Shown here piece by piece: positions 25,986 to 33,918 of a stretch of DNA of 64,000 nt. A model generated the notes under the pieces. The model searched no databases and was not told the origin of the DNA. It saw only the letters and a program-made list of their open reading frames with translations. Position 1 is the stretch's first letter. Each line of letters opens with the position of its first letter. Source of the DNA: an uncultured Bacilli bacterium (lineage in GTDB: Bacteria; Bacillota_I; Bacilli_A; RF39; UBA660); NCBI GenBank assembly GCA_934162445.1, contig CAKPIT010000003.1, forward strand, positions 136,781 to 200,780, given 5' to 3'. The position numbers were made by a program, and so were the translations under genes.

Positions 25986-26664
25986 GCTTTAATAAATTAT
26001 TTATAACATAATTACCAATCAACAAACCCGCTGTTGCAGGTACAAACACACAAGAAGCAATCACTGCCCCTTCCGTCTTAACAGGCACTTCCAAAGAAAG
26101 ACAAACATTAACCTTCTTTTGCATTCTTTTATCAACCATCCCACGCATAACTTTTGCTAATGGATCGTTATAAGTTTTATCAAGAGTCGTAATTACTAAT
26201 TTGGAAGGATCCATTCTCTTTCCAGTTCCCATTGCACTAATAAATAGAATATTTTTAAGAAGGCAATAATCAATAATAGCTTTTTTAGCCTTTTTATCAT
26301 CACAAGCATCAACCACAAAATCAATAGTTGTATCAAAGATATCTTCTAAATTATTACTATCAATCTTAATTTTATGAGTAATCACTTGACATCTAGGATT
26401 AATATCATTAATTCTCGCTTTAAAAACATCAACTTTATATTTATCAACAGTTGAATTAAGCGCAATAAGTTGCCTATTAATATTAGTAATATCAACATTA
26501 TCATAATCAACTAAAATAAGCTTACCAACATTTGTTCTTGCAAGTGATTCAACAACATAACCGCCAACTCCCCCAAGGCCAACCACTAAAACCGTAGAAT
26601 TAGCTAACAAATTTATGCTTTCATCACCTAATAAAAGCTTTGAACGTAAAAATCTTTTATCCAT
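25963..26664 (-). CDS. tcdA: tRNA threonylcarbamoyladenosine dehydratase
   Basis: An E1-like enzyme that cyclises t6A37 to ct6A in tRNA. Rossmann motif VLVVGLGGVGGYVVESLAR near residue 27, then LVDYDNVDITNINRQ (the adenylation-site Asp and Arg) and DACDDKKAKKAIIDYC. The ending AGLLIGNYVINNLL is membrane-like, as in TcdA. The 233-residue length fits TcdA/YgdL rather than ThiF/MoeB, and no CxxC zinc pair is seen. The start overlaps the preceding gene by 8 bases, so the two are coupled. Confidence 0.88.
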   Translation of the reverse strand: MDKRFLRSKLLLGDESINLLANSTVLVVGLGGVGGYVVESLARTNVGKLILVDYDNVDITNINRQLIALNSTVDKYKVDVFKARINDINPRCQVITHKIKIDSNNLEDIFDTTIDFVVDACDDKKAKKAIIDYCLLKNILFISAMGTGKRMDPSKLVITTLDKTYNDPLAKVMRGMVDKRMQKKVNVCLSLEVPVKTEGAVIASCVFVPATAGLLIGNYVINNLLKQKELIIK

Positions 26665-27463
26665 TATTATCCCTCTTCAAAAGAGTCTTTTGCTGTGAAA
26701 ATGACAAATTATGCCATTTAAGCGGTTCATTGTAAACAAGATTATTAAAAATAGCAAGACTTAAATATGAATCATAATTATCTTCCGCTGTTTTTAAATA
26801 ATTATTAAGACATTTATAAGGCTTCTTATCATCCGCAAAAAAAGCCAGCGTCTTATCAAAATAAACTTTAGGTAAAAAATTATCATCACTTATCTTATAA
26901 TCTAAATTATTCAAAAAATCAATAATCTCCACCTGTTTACCATATCCATCATAAATAAGTTGATTCTTAACTTCTCGATAATCATGATACTCATTTTTCA
27001 CTTTCAAAACCTGACTTAAAACCTGTTGATCAAAAAGTTTATCTATCCCTAATTTTTTTAAATTAATATCAACCTCTTTAATCTTATCAGGATCACTAAA
27101 TCTAATATTATTAATCAAAGAACCATACAAATAATCAATGGCATAATTCTCCTGATTATTAGGTAGTGGTAATAAATAAGTATCATAAAAATCATTATCC
27201 ATCTTGGTATTAACAGCAATATAATCAATTTGTCTATTACTATAATTAACACATCTTCTAATATAACCTGTAAGATAATTAGGATCATACTTAGCTAGAT
27301 AATTATCACTCACCGTTGAAAAAACGGTTTTACCAATTATAATATCACTTTCCTTAACATCATTTTTATGACTATTTAATTGATTCTTCTTTAGTACTAT
27401 ATTTTTAAAATTAAGTGATACTTTTAACAAAACACCATCATTTATCATTGCTAATTTTAACAT
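26657..27463 (-). CDS. Unknown protein upstream of tcdA
   Basis: A 268-residue soluble protein with no recognised family, signal or metal motif. It begins with a beta-strand-like stretch (MLKLAMINDGVLLKVSLNF) followed by mixed, mostly helical sequence with many Asn/Asp/Tyr. It ends overlapping tcdA by 8 bases, implying a shared operon and perhaps shared regulation with tRNA modification. It could be a lineage-specific protein or a peptidase-like enzyme; nothing visible decides. Confidence 0.75.
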   Translation of the reverse strand: MLKLAMINDGVLLKVSLNFKNIVLKKNQLNSHKNDVKESDIIIGKTVFSTVSDNYLAKYDPNYLTGYIRRCVNYSNRQIDYIAVNTKMDNDFYDTYLLPLPNNQENYAIDYLYGSLINNIRFSDPDKIKEVDINLKKLGIDKLFDQQVLSQVLKVKNEYHDYREVKNQLIYDGYGKQVEIIDFLNNLDYKISDDNFLPKVYFDKTLAFFADDKKPYKCLNNYLKTAEDNYDSYLSLAIFNNLVYNEPLKWHNLSFSQQKTLLKRDNNG

Positions 27464-27522
27464 ACTACATCATCCTTCCGAAGAAAAGTATTGTATCATA
27501 TTTTTTAAAAGATGTAAACTCT

Positions 27523-27550
27523 TGCAACTTTCTTTTTTTTATGATAATAT
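27523..27550 (+). promoter_or_regulatory. Promoter of tRNA-Glu
   Basis: TTGCAA (27523-27528), 16 bases, TAATAT (27545-27550), 22 bases before the tRNA. Confidence 0.6.
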
Positions 27551-27572
27551 TTAAAAGTAATTATTTTTAACT

Positions 27573-27649
27573 GGCCTGTTGGTGAAGTGGTTTAACACGC
27601 GCGCCTCTCAAGCTCGTATTCACGGGTTCAAACCCCGTACAGGCTACCA
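27573..27649 (+). tRNA. tRNA-Glu (anticodon CTC)
   Basis: A 77-base cloverleaf: acceptor GGCCTGT/ACAGGCT (G-U at 1:72), D arm GTG/CAC, anticodon loop CTCTCAA giving CTC, T arm ACGGG-TTCAAAC-CCCGT, encoded CCA. The anticodon stem CGCGC/GCTCG has a C-U mismatch at 29:41. Overall similarity to Firmicute tRNA-Glu supports the identity. No partner with anticodon TTC is in the window. Confidence 0.8.
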
Positions 27650-27660
27650 ATAAACAAATA

Positions 27661-27683
27661 AAGATAGATTGCTCTATCTTTTT
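27661..27683. terminator. Terminator between tRNA-Glu and pepC
   Basis: AAGATAGA-TTGC-TCTATCTT followed by TTTATTTT. It serves the tRNA and overlaps the pepC stop. Confidence 0.8.
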
Positions 27684-28995
27684 ATTTTGCAAGCGTACCC
27701 ATTGGATCCCATGGTTTTAAAACCGTTGGTTCTTCTTGTAATAATGCTAATTCACTACTTGTTAAATATTTTTTATTAATAACAGCCTGAAAAACATACT
27801 TATCAAACCATGATGCACTGGCCACATAATAACCTTTATCTCCTTTTTCTTCACCCCAACTATTTTCAATCTTCCATTTTGTAGGAACTTCGTTTTCAAT
27901 ATTAACTCCTGTTAATACCATCGCATGATTCATCGCCGCTTCATAATAATCTAACAAATTACTCTTATCCATTGTAAAATCAGTTTTAAAAGGATCATTA
28001 TAATTAAATAATTTATCATCAAAAATACCCTTTTCTCTATCAAAAGCTTTACTACAATCACTACCAAACCAAACCGGCGTATTATCTTTTAATTGCGCTA
28101 AAACCTTCTCTTTAAAGGTATCAATATTAAGATTTAAATAAAGAACTCTAGACCCTTCAATTACATTCCCCAAATACTTAACTGTATAAGTTTTATTAAA
28201 TGGTTTGTCCTTAGTAGGTGAATTAATAATACTAATATAATCATTCAAATCAATTCCGGAATAATCATGATAAAACTCTAAAGGCGTAAGGCCTTTAATA
28301 ATGTGATATTCTTTATCTTTAGTCGTATATTCAAAATCAAAGACTTTAGGAATACTACCATAACAGTCAACAAGAATACGATAAATATCTTCTAAATATA
28401 AATTCTTTAAACTAATAAGATCATCTTCATAAGTAGGAATAACACTAGCAAACTGTCTTATTTTTCTATTTAACAAATAATTAACCTCACTACTATTAGA
28501 ACTTTGATAAGTCTCATCCATAACCGTTTTAGGAACAATTCCATATTTATTAACAATATTAACAAACATATCCCATTGTCCTCCATCTTCAAGACCCGTT
28601 GTTAAAATATGATATCTTTCCCTATCATCAATCTCTCTATCTTTTAAATCAATTAATGTATTCATAATATAATTAGATCTTTCAAGCTTATCATAAAAAG
28701 CAATATAACTTTGTGATAACTCAAAATCTTTTAAATTATACTTTTTCGCAATAACTTCCCTAATCACATTACATCCAGCAAAAATCCAACATCTTCCCGA
28801 TGCCTTTTGATTAGCAACTTTCAAAGTATCAAGATTAATAGAAAAATTATGTAAAACATTCTGCTCTTCTTTTTTAACTTTAACAATATTTTTAATACTA
28901 TTATTATCTAAAGCATTCCTCACCAGTTGATTAATAGTATCATTTTCATAATTATCATGCATTACTTCAAGATTTTCTAATTTTATTTCTTTCAT
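27682..28995 (-). CDS. pepC: Aminopeptidase C (bleomycin hydrolase family, C1B)
   Basis: Cytoplasmic cysteine aminopeptidase that degrades peptides, normally a hexamer. The catalytic Cys is residue 69 in QKASGRCWIFAGCN, the His is in NHAMVLTGV and the Asn in ENSWGEEKG. The C-terminus (LKPWDPMGTLAK) reaches into the active site in this family and makes it an aminopeptidase. The length, 437 residues, is standard. ATG 28995 follows AGAGGA; the in-frame TTG at 29001 lies in the ribosome site. It is a single gene, convergent with tRNA-Glu. Confidence 0.95.
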   Translation of the reverse strand: MKEIKLENLEVMHDNYENDTINQLVRNALDNNSIKNIVKVKKEEQNVLHNFSINLDTLKVANQKASGRCWIFAGCNVIREVIAKKYNLKDFELSQSYIAFYDKLERSNYIMNTLIDLKDREIDDRERYHILTTGLEDGGQWDMFVNIVNKYGIVPKTVMDETYQSSNSSEVNYLLNRKIRQFASVIPTYEDDLISLKNLYLEDIYRILVDCYGSIPKVFDFEYTTKDKEYHIIKGLTPLEFYHDYSGIDLNDYISIINSPTKDKPFNKTYTVKYLGNVIEGSRVLYLNLNIDTFKEKVLAQLKDNTPVWFGSDCSKAFDREKGIFDDKLFNYNDPFKTDFTMDKSNLLDYYEAAMNHAMVLTGVNIENEVPTKWKIENSWGEEKGDKGYYVASASWFDKYVFQAVINKKYLTSSELALLQEEPTVLKPWDPMGTLAK

Positions 28996-29053
28996 ATCCA
29001 ATCCTCTTTTCTATAATAGTATAACAAAAAATACTTAAAAAATGCAAAATATA

Positions 29054-29088
29054 TATAAAAACTGATAAATATCTAAATATCTATCAGT
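29054..29088 (-). terminator. Terminator after gltX
   Basis: Minus strand: ACTGATA ... TATCAGT, followed by TTTTATAT, just downstream of the gltX stop. Confidence 0.8.
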
Positions 29089-29095
29089 TACTTTT

Positions 29096-30730
29096 TTAAT
29101 GTTTAAGATAAAAATCAAGTTTTTTCTTAAATTCATCAATACCCATAATTTTTAATAGTGAATATAAATTAGGAGTTTTAACTCTTCCTGTTAAAATATG
29201 TCTAATCATCTCACAAACATCACCAACATGGCCTTTATATAATGTTGGATTTTCTTTATATTCCTTAACACTAGAACTATAACCAAATTTAACTGCTAAT
29301 GTTTTAATATCATCGTACCACTCATTTTCACTATCGTAATCATGATAAATTTTGATGTATTCTGTTAATAGTTCTAAATCAACTTCATCAGTAATATTTT
29401 GATAAGTAATATCTCGATTTTCATAGAATAATTCATCAAAAATATAACTACTTTCTTTTTTTATATCAGGATAAGTCTCAATATCTTTTCTAGGCCTTTT
29501 TCCATCTCTTTCTATATTTAAAAAAGCAATTAATTTATCTCTATGATTTATCATCAAATCATAAAAATCATGATCATATTCAATAAAATATTTCAACGCA
29601 TCTTCATAAATTGTCTCAGCCTTAAGTCTTGAAAAGTAAGTTTTAGAAATATTACTTAACTTTTCCATATCAAACAAAGTTCCTCCCGTTGGCATCTTAC
29701 TAAAACTAAAAGTAAAGTCTTCAATCGTTTTATCTTTATTTTGTAAATACCATTCTTCAAAATTAGTATTAGCTAGTGTTGCCAAATAAAGCCGTACCGC
29801 TTCAACTGGAATTCCTTGTTCTTTATAATAACCAACTGAAAATTCTGGATCTTTTCTTTTACTTAATTTTCTTATCTTGCCATCTTCTTTTTTAGTCAAA
29901 GGTGCATGATGAGCATATTTACATGGTTTAAATCCCAATAATTGACAAAGTTGTAAATGCTTAGGAAAGCTAGGAACCCATTCATCGCCTCTTAAAACAT
30001 GCGTTGTTCCCATCAAATGATCATCAATAACATGAGCAAAATGATAAGTTGGAATTCCATCTTTCTTAAGAATTACTTCATCAATAATATTTTCAGGTAA
30101 AATAATATCTTTCTTAATTAAATCATGTAAAATAACTTCTTTATCCATCTCACCCGGTGATTTCATTCTAATAACATATGGATCATTATTTTTTAAATGC
30201 AGTTTAACTTCATCAAGTGATAAATCCCGGTCAACTGCATAATGTCCATATATTCCAATCGCTTCTTTTCTTAACTCTTGTCCTTCTCTTATTTCTTTAA
30301 GTTCCTCTTCACTCATAAAACAAGGATAAGCTTTCCCTTCCTTAACTAATTTCTTAGCATAAGCTTGATAAATATATTTTCTCTCACTTTGTTTATAAGG
30401 ACCATACTCCCCACCATAAGAATAACCTTCCGTTGGAATAATTTTAAAATACTCTAATGAACTTAAAATTAATTCCACGGCACCATCCACTTCTCTTTTG
30501 TGATCAGTATCTTCAATTCTTAAGAAAAAAGTTCCCTTACTTTGTTTAGCTAAAAGGCTATCAATAAAAGCCCCATATAAATTACCTACATGCATAAATC
30601 CCGTTGGACTAGGCCCAAATCTTGTAACCATTTCTCCATCTTTTAAGTTTCTTTTGGGATATTTATCTTCAATTTCTTCCACCGTAAAAGGTAAATTAGG
30701 AAACAATAATTCTGCTAAATCCTCTTTCAT
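29096..30730 (-). CDS. gltX: Glutamyl-tRNA synthetase
   Basis: Charges tRNA-Glu, and in lineages without GlnRS also tRNA-Gln for later amidation. The class I signature is FGPSPTGFMHVGN (HIGH equivalent HVGN) near residue 40 and KLSKRKD (KMSKS equivalent). The 544-residue length exceeds the usual 480-500, with an N-terminal extension (MKEDLAELLFPNLPFTVEEIE) of the kind seen in some Clostridia-like GltX. ATG 30730 is chosen because TGGAGG lies 8 bases upstream; the ATG at 30745 is part of that site. tRNA-Gln(CTG) lies immediately upstream on the same strand. Confidence 0.93.
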   Translation of the reverse strand: MKEDLAELLFPNLPFTVEEIEDKYPKRNLKDGEMVTRFGPSPTGFMHVGNLYGAFIDSLLAKQSKGTFFLRIEDTDHKREVDGAVELILSSLEYFKIIPTEGYSYGGEYGPYKQSERKYIYQAYAKKLVKEGKAYPCFMSEEELKEIREGQELRKEAIGIYGHYAVDRDLSLDEVKLHLKNNDPYVIRMKSPGEMDKEVILHDLIKKDIILPENIIDEVILKKDGIPTYHFAHVIDDHLMGTTHVLRGDEWVPSFPKHLQLCQLLGFKPCKYAHHAPLTKKEDGKIRKLSKRKDPEFSVGYYKEQGIPVEAVRLYLATLANTNFEEWYLQNKDKTIEDFTFSFSKMPTGGTLFDMEKLSNISKTYFSRLKAETIYEDALKYFIEYDHDFYDLMINHRDKLIAFLNIERDGKRPRKDIETYPDIKKESSYIFDELFYENRDITYQNITDEVDLELLTEYIKIYHDYDSENEWYDDIKTLAVKFGYSSSVKEYKENPTLYKGHVGDVCEMIRHILTGRVKTPNLYSLLKIMGIDEFKKKLDFYLKH

Positions 30731-30771
30731 GATTTCATCCTCCATTTATTAAAAATATTATTATAACTAAT

Positions 30772-30846
30772 TGGCTGCCCCAGTTAGATTCGAACTAACG
30801 CGTCATACGGTCAGAGCGTATTGCCTTACCACTTGGCCATGGGGCA
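30772..30846 (-). tRNA. tRNA-Gln (anticodon CTG)
   Basis: A 75-base cloverleaf with acceptor TGCCCCA/TGGGGCA, anticodon stem ATACG/CGTAT, loop CTCTGAC (anticodon CTG), T arm GTTAG-TTCGAAT-CTAAC, discriminator G and encoded CCA. It lies 41 bases upstream of gltX on the same strand and could be cotranscribed. Confidence 0.93.
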
Positions 30847-30861
30847 ATTTATAACAACTAA

Positions 30862-30890
30862 ATTTTATCACAAAAACCAATTATTTACAA
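30862..30890 (-). promoter_or_regulatory. Promoter of tRNA-Gln
   Basis: Minus strand: TTGTAA (30890-30885), 17 bases, TAAAAT (30867-30862). No terminator lies between the tRNA and gltX, so it may also drive gltX. Confidence 0.6.
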
Positions 30891-30901
30891 CATTACAAAT
30901 A

Positions 30902-30933
30902 ATAAAAAGGTCCTTTTCCTAACAAGAACCTTT
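30902..30933 (-). terminator. Terminator of the 732-residue protein gene
   Basis: Minus strand: AAAGGT ... ACCTTT followed by TTATT. The stop codon lies in the stem-loop. Confidence 0.6.
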
Positions 30934-33117
30934 ATTATCTTTTTTACTTAATATTTTACCACTCTTACCATACTTTTTTAAAGCCTCAAAAAGCGTTCCT
31001 CGGCATAATGGAATATGATTATCTGTCAAATCATCAAAAGCCTTCAAAAGGGATTTTCGATCATAACTTACACAATCATTTTCAAGTCGGTAATAAGCAT
31101 CATATAATGAACTTCCCCGTTCCATCGTTTCAATTTTTGAATAAGGAATATAAGCAAAAACCAGACTATGATTATAAATATAATTATTAATAACCATATT
31201 TTCTTTTTCCATACTTAAAGTCTTAGCGATAACCGCCGTCTTCTTAGGAGTTATTCCATATTCTAAAAAGTGTTCATATAAATTATATATTACATCTTTG
31301 TCTTCACACAAAGTCATCTTTTGAGCAACTTCTAACGGTACTTTTTTGGCTTTTTCGAAAAATAACTTTATCATATCCATATCTTTAATATCAAGACTAT
31401 TAACATCAAAACCAATATTCTCACAAAATCTTGCTATCTCAACGCTAGGAGTTTTATTAAAGATATTCATAATCTTACAAACGCGGGCCTTATAATCATT
31501 TAACACTTTAATTTCCTCACTAACCTCATCTTTAGGAGCAACTTCTTCACTCTTAGCTACCGGTTTTAAAATCTTATTAAGTTTTCTTAAATAACCAACA
31601 CTAACATCATTACTAAAAGAACACGCTAAATTTAATAATTTTAATTGTTCTTTAGCATCAATATTATAAAGATCCATAATATTTTTTTGAAAACTTCCTA
31701 AATCAGTAACACTCTCATCCATAAATTTAGTCATAAGAATATGAGCCATTTCATGTTCCGTTTCCTTCTTTAAAACTGCATCCCTTTTCTTAATTTCTAA
31801 ATTCAAATTATTTTCAAGAGCCTTTACCAAATTAAAAGGAAATTCTCCTACTCTTACCATTTTAACAAATGCTAACGCCTGATGACATGTATAATCTTGT
31901 GTATCAATATAACTAATGATATCCTCTTTTCGATACAACAAATCTCTAAACTTCTTAACTTCTACAAAATATCTATCTCTTAATTTATTCCGATAAATTT
32001 TATTAGCAAGACTTGCTAACTCTGTTTTCCCAATTAAAAATTCTTCACTATTTGGGGCTTTCAAGCCTAAATAATAATCATTAATTGCCTTTTTAGTAAA
32101 TTCTTTTAAAGATAATTCCTTAAAATAATCCTTCGCCTCACAAACAAGACGTTCCTTACTAATTTCATCCCGCTTTTCATTATTAAAAATATTATTAAAT
32201 GTCTTTTCATCAGTCGCTTTAAGATCCATAACAAAACTAGTAAAATCATCATATTCAGCTTCTTTAAGATATTTTAACATAAAAGTATTTAAATTATAAT
32301 TTTGACAAATTTCTAATTGTTTTACCATTGGTAAATATAAATTAGTAGCATCACTTGCAAATAAATCATCTTCACTCTTATCTTTAAACAATACATCTTT
32401 TATAACACTAGACCTATTAAAAAGTTCATAATATGGTGCTAGACAATCTCCCTTAACCATATAAAGAAACATCTCTTTCGTAAAACATGGTTCTAAGTCT
32501 TGATATTTAAAAGTTGAAAAATCATAGTTCTTCTTCATAACATTATTACAAAACTCATCAAAATTAGGATTACTATTATTTTCGCGATATAAATTATAAG
32601 CCTCAATAACATCCAAAACCTTTTCATCTTTTCTTAATAATGCATTATTAAGAATTTCATCATTAAACACACAATAAATAAAATTTTTATTAACATTCAT
32701 CCCAAGACTAGCCCATTTTTCAATAAAAGCAATTTTCTCTTCAACTGGAATACTGTTAATTTTAACATAACCAATCAATGAATAATATGCAACATCTATA
32801 TCCTCTAAGATTTTTAATTCCATTTTTTCTTGTAAATTATACCCTGTTCGTTTAATCATATTTTTAACATCACTATAAAATACAAAATTATTAATATAAT
32901 AATCTTTATTAAAATCAACCTTTAAAAATTCTTTTAATATTTTTGAATCAAACGAAACATCTTCCCGATATAAAATTTCATTTATCGTTTTTCTAGTTTT
33001 ATAACTACAATCACCCTTTAAAGTGTTTTTTAATAATTTAATATCGCTCACCGTAAGTTTATAATCCTTATCTCCACAAAGAATTTTAAACTTTAGTGCT
33101 AATTCTTGTTTTAACAT
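30919..33117 (-). CDS. Large unknown helical protein, 732 residues
   Basis: I do not recognise this family. The protein has no signal or membrane span and looks all-helical throughout, with repeated hydrophobic/charged helices suggesting an alpha-solenoid-like scaffold. The segment KKETEHEMAHILMTKF (near residue 480) contains HEMAH, which resembles HExxH only superficially and lacks a metalloprotease context. ATG 33117 is chosen because GGGGGAAG precedes it; the longer in-frame start at 33144 is less likely. It is a single gene ending in a terminator, between tRNA-Gln and UPF0154. Perhaps lineage-specific. Confidence 0.8.
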   Translation of the reverse strand: MLKQELALKFKILCGDKDYKLTVSDIKLLKNTLKGDCSYKTRKTINEILYREDVSFDSKILKEFLKVDFNKDYYINNFVFYSDVKNMIKRTGYNLQEKMELKILEDIDVAYYSLIGYVKINSIPVEEKIAFIEKWASLGMNVNKNFIYCVFNDEILNNALLRKDEKVLDVIEAYNLYRENNSNPNFDEFCNNVMKKNYDFSTFKYQDLEPCFTKEMFLYMVKGDCLAPYYELFNRSSVIKDVLFKDKSEDDLFASDATNLYLPMVKQLEICQNYNLNTFMLKYLKEAEYDDFTSFVMDLKATDEKTFNNIFNNEKRDEISKERLVCEAKDYFKELSLKEFTKKAINDYYLGLKAPNSEEFLIGKTELASLANKIYRNKLRDRYFVEVKKFRDLLYRKEDIISYIDTQDYTCHQALAFVKMVRVGEFPFNLVKALENNLNLEIKKRDAVLKKETEHEMAHILMTKFMDESVTDLGSFQKNIMDLYNIDAKEQLKLLNLACSFSNDVSVGYLRKLNKILKPVAKSEEVAPKDEVSEEIKVLNDYKARVCKIMNIFNKTPSVEIARFCENIGFDVNSLDIKDMDMIKLFFEKAKKVPLEVAQKMTLCEDKDVIYNLYEHFLEYGITPKKTAVIAKTLSMEKENMVINNYIYNHSLVFAYIPYSKIETMERGSSLYDAYYRLENDCVSYDRKSLLKAFDDLTDNHIPLCRGTLFEALKKYGKSGKILSKKDNKGSC

Positions 33118-33171
33118 AATTCTTCCCCCAACATAATAGTGCATATTTTAACATATTTTAAAGAATTTGTC

Positions 33172-33207
33172 AAAAAAAATGCAAAAGCACTACATATACT
33201 TTTGCAT
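33172..33207 (-). terminator. Terminator after the UPF0154 gene
   Basis: Minus strand: ATGCAAAAG ... CTTTTGCAT followed by TTTTTTT. It separates UPF0154 from the large unknown gene. Confidence 0.85.
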
Positions 33208-33399
33208 TGATTTCATCATTTGATTAATTTGTTTTTGATTAGGTTTTCTTCCCATCTGCATCATTAATGCTTTAAGCATTTCTTCATTTATAGGAGGATT
33301 CTTCTTCATATACTTTTTAGTAACACTTCTTGAAATGAAAAATCCAATTAAACATCCAATAATGATGCCAATAACAACTAACAATATATCATGTAACAT
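33190..33399 (-). CDS. yneF: UPF0154 (YneF) small membrane protein
   Basis: A 69-residue protein with one N-terminal membrane span (about 4-22, ILLVVIGIIIGCLIGFFIS) and the conserved UPF0154 tail (NPPINEEMLKALMMQMGRKP, then KQINQMMKSM). Function is unknown in B. subtilis. The order tkt-sirA-yneF is conserved from Bacillus, which supports the neighbouring calls. A good ribosome site (aaggagt) precedes it. Confidence 0.92.
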   Translation of the reverse strand: MLHDILLVVIGIIIGCLIGFFISRSVTKKYMKKNPPINEEMLKALMMQMGRKPNQKQINQMMKSMQKYM

Positions 33400-33442
33400 T
33401 ATATCAACTCCTTATAACAATATATTACCGTACTTTTTTAAA

Positions 33443-33868
33443 TTAAACAAGAATTTTCATATCACTTAGGAAAAAATAATCTTGATTTTTAAAGTCAACT
33501 GCAAAATAAGTATTACTAGGACTATTCAAAGCCTTTAAAAAGAAACTATTATAATAATTAGTCCTAACAAGCATATAAGCTCGTTTAACAAGAAGTGTAC
33601 TAACTTCATCATGAGCCGAATCATTATAATAGTGCGTTTCCTTTCGTTTACTGTAAGGAATATTTTGATGATATTTAATAAATAAATAACGATCAATCTC
33701 TTCTTTAGCAATTTTTCTTGTTAATTGTTTAAAAAGACTATACCCATAATTCAAATCACTCTTATCAAGTTTATATATCTGTTCCAAAATATTATATAAA
33801 ATACTAGGTTTATCCATATATAAACTCTTAAATTCATCTTTAATTTCAAATATAAAAAACTCTCTCAT
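33443..33868 (-). CDS. sirA: Sporulation inhibitor of replication SirA-like protein
   Basis: In B. subtilis SirA (YneE) binds DnaA domain I and blocks replication initiation on entry into sporulation. This 141-residue protein aligns by pattern with SirA: FEIKDEFKSLYMDKPSILYNIL at the start and FFLKALNSPSNTYFAVDFKN near the end, against FLIKEEFANHYFGRESVMFELF and a C-terminal FFEVLKK...FLAMDFNSKRYGWL in Bacillus as I recall it. Its position between yneF and tkt is the B. subtilis position. Start ATG 33868 follows GGTGATAATA. Sequence similarity is weak, so synteny carries much of the call. Confidence 0.75.
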   Translation of the reverse strand: MREFFIFEIKDEFKSLYMDKPSILYNILEQIYKLDKSDLNYGYSLFKQLTRKIAKEEIDRYLFIKYHQNIPYSKRKETHYYNDSAHDEVSTLLVKRAYMLVRTNYYNSFFLKALNSPSNTYFAVDFKNQDYFFLSDMKILV

Positions 33869-33918
33869 TATTATCACCATTTAAATAATAACAAAAGTGT
33901 TTTAAAATATTTGTCGAA

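Noticed and set aside
27573..27649. Suppressor or Trp tRNA with anticodon TCA
   Set aside because: Reading TCA would put C at position 33 and break the anticodon stem; CTC keeps T33 and a mostly paired stem.
31630..31800. Zinc-protease motif HEMAH in the 732-residue protein
   Set aside because: HExxH appears by pattern only; no surrounding protease helix signature or third ligand is seen.
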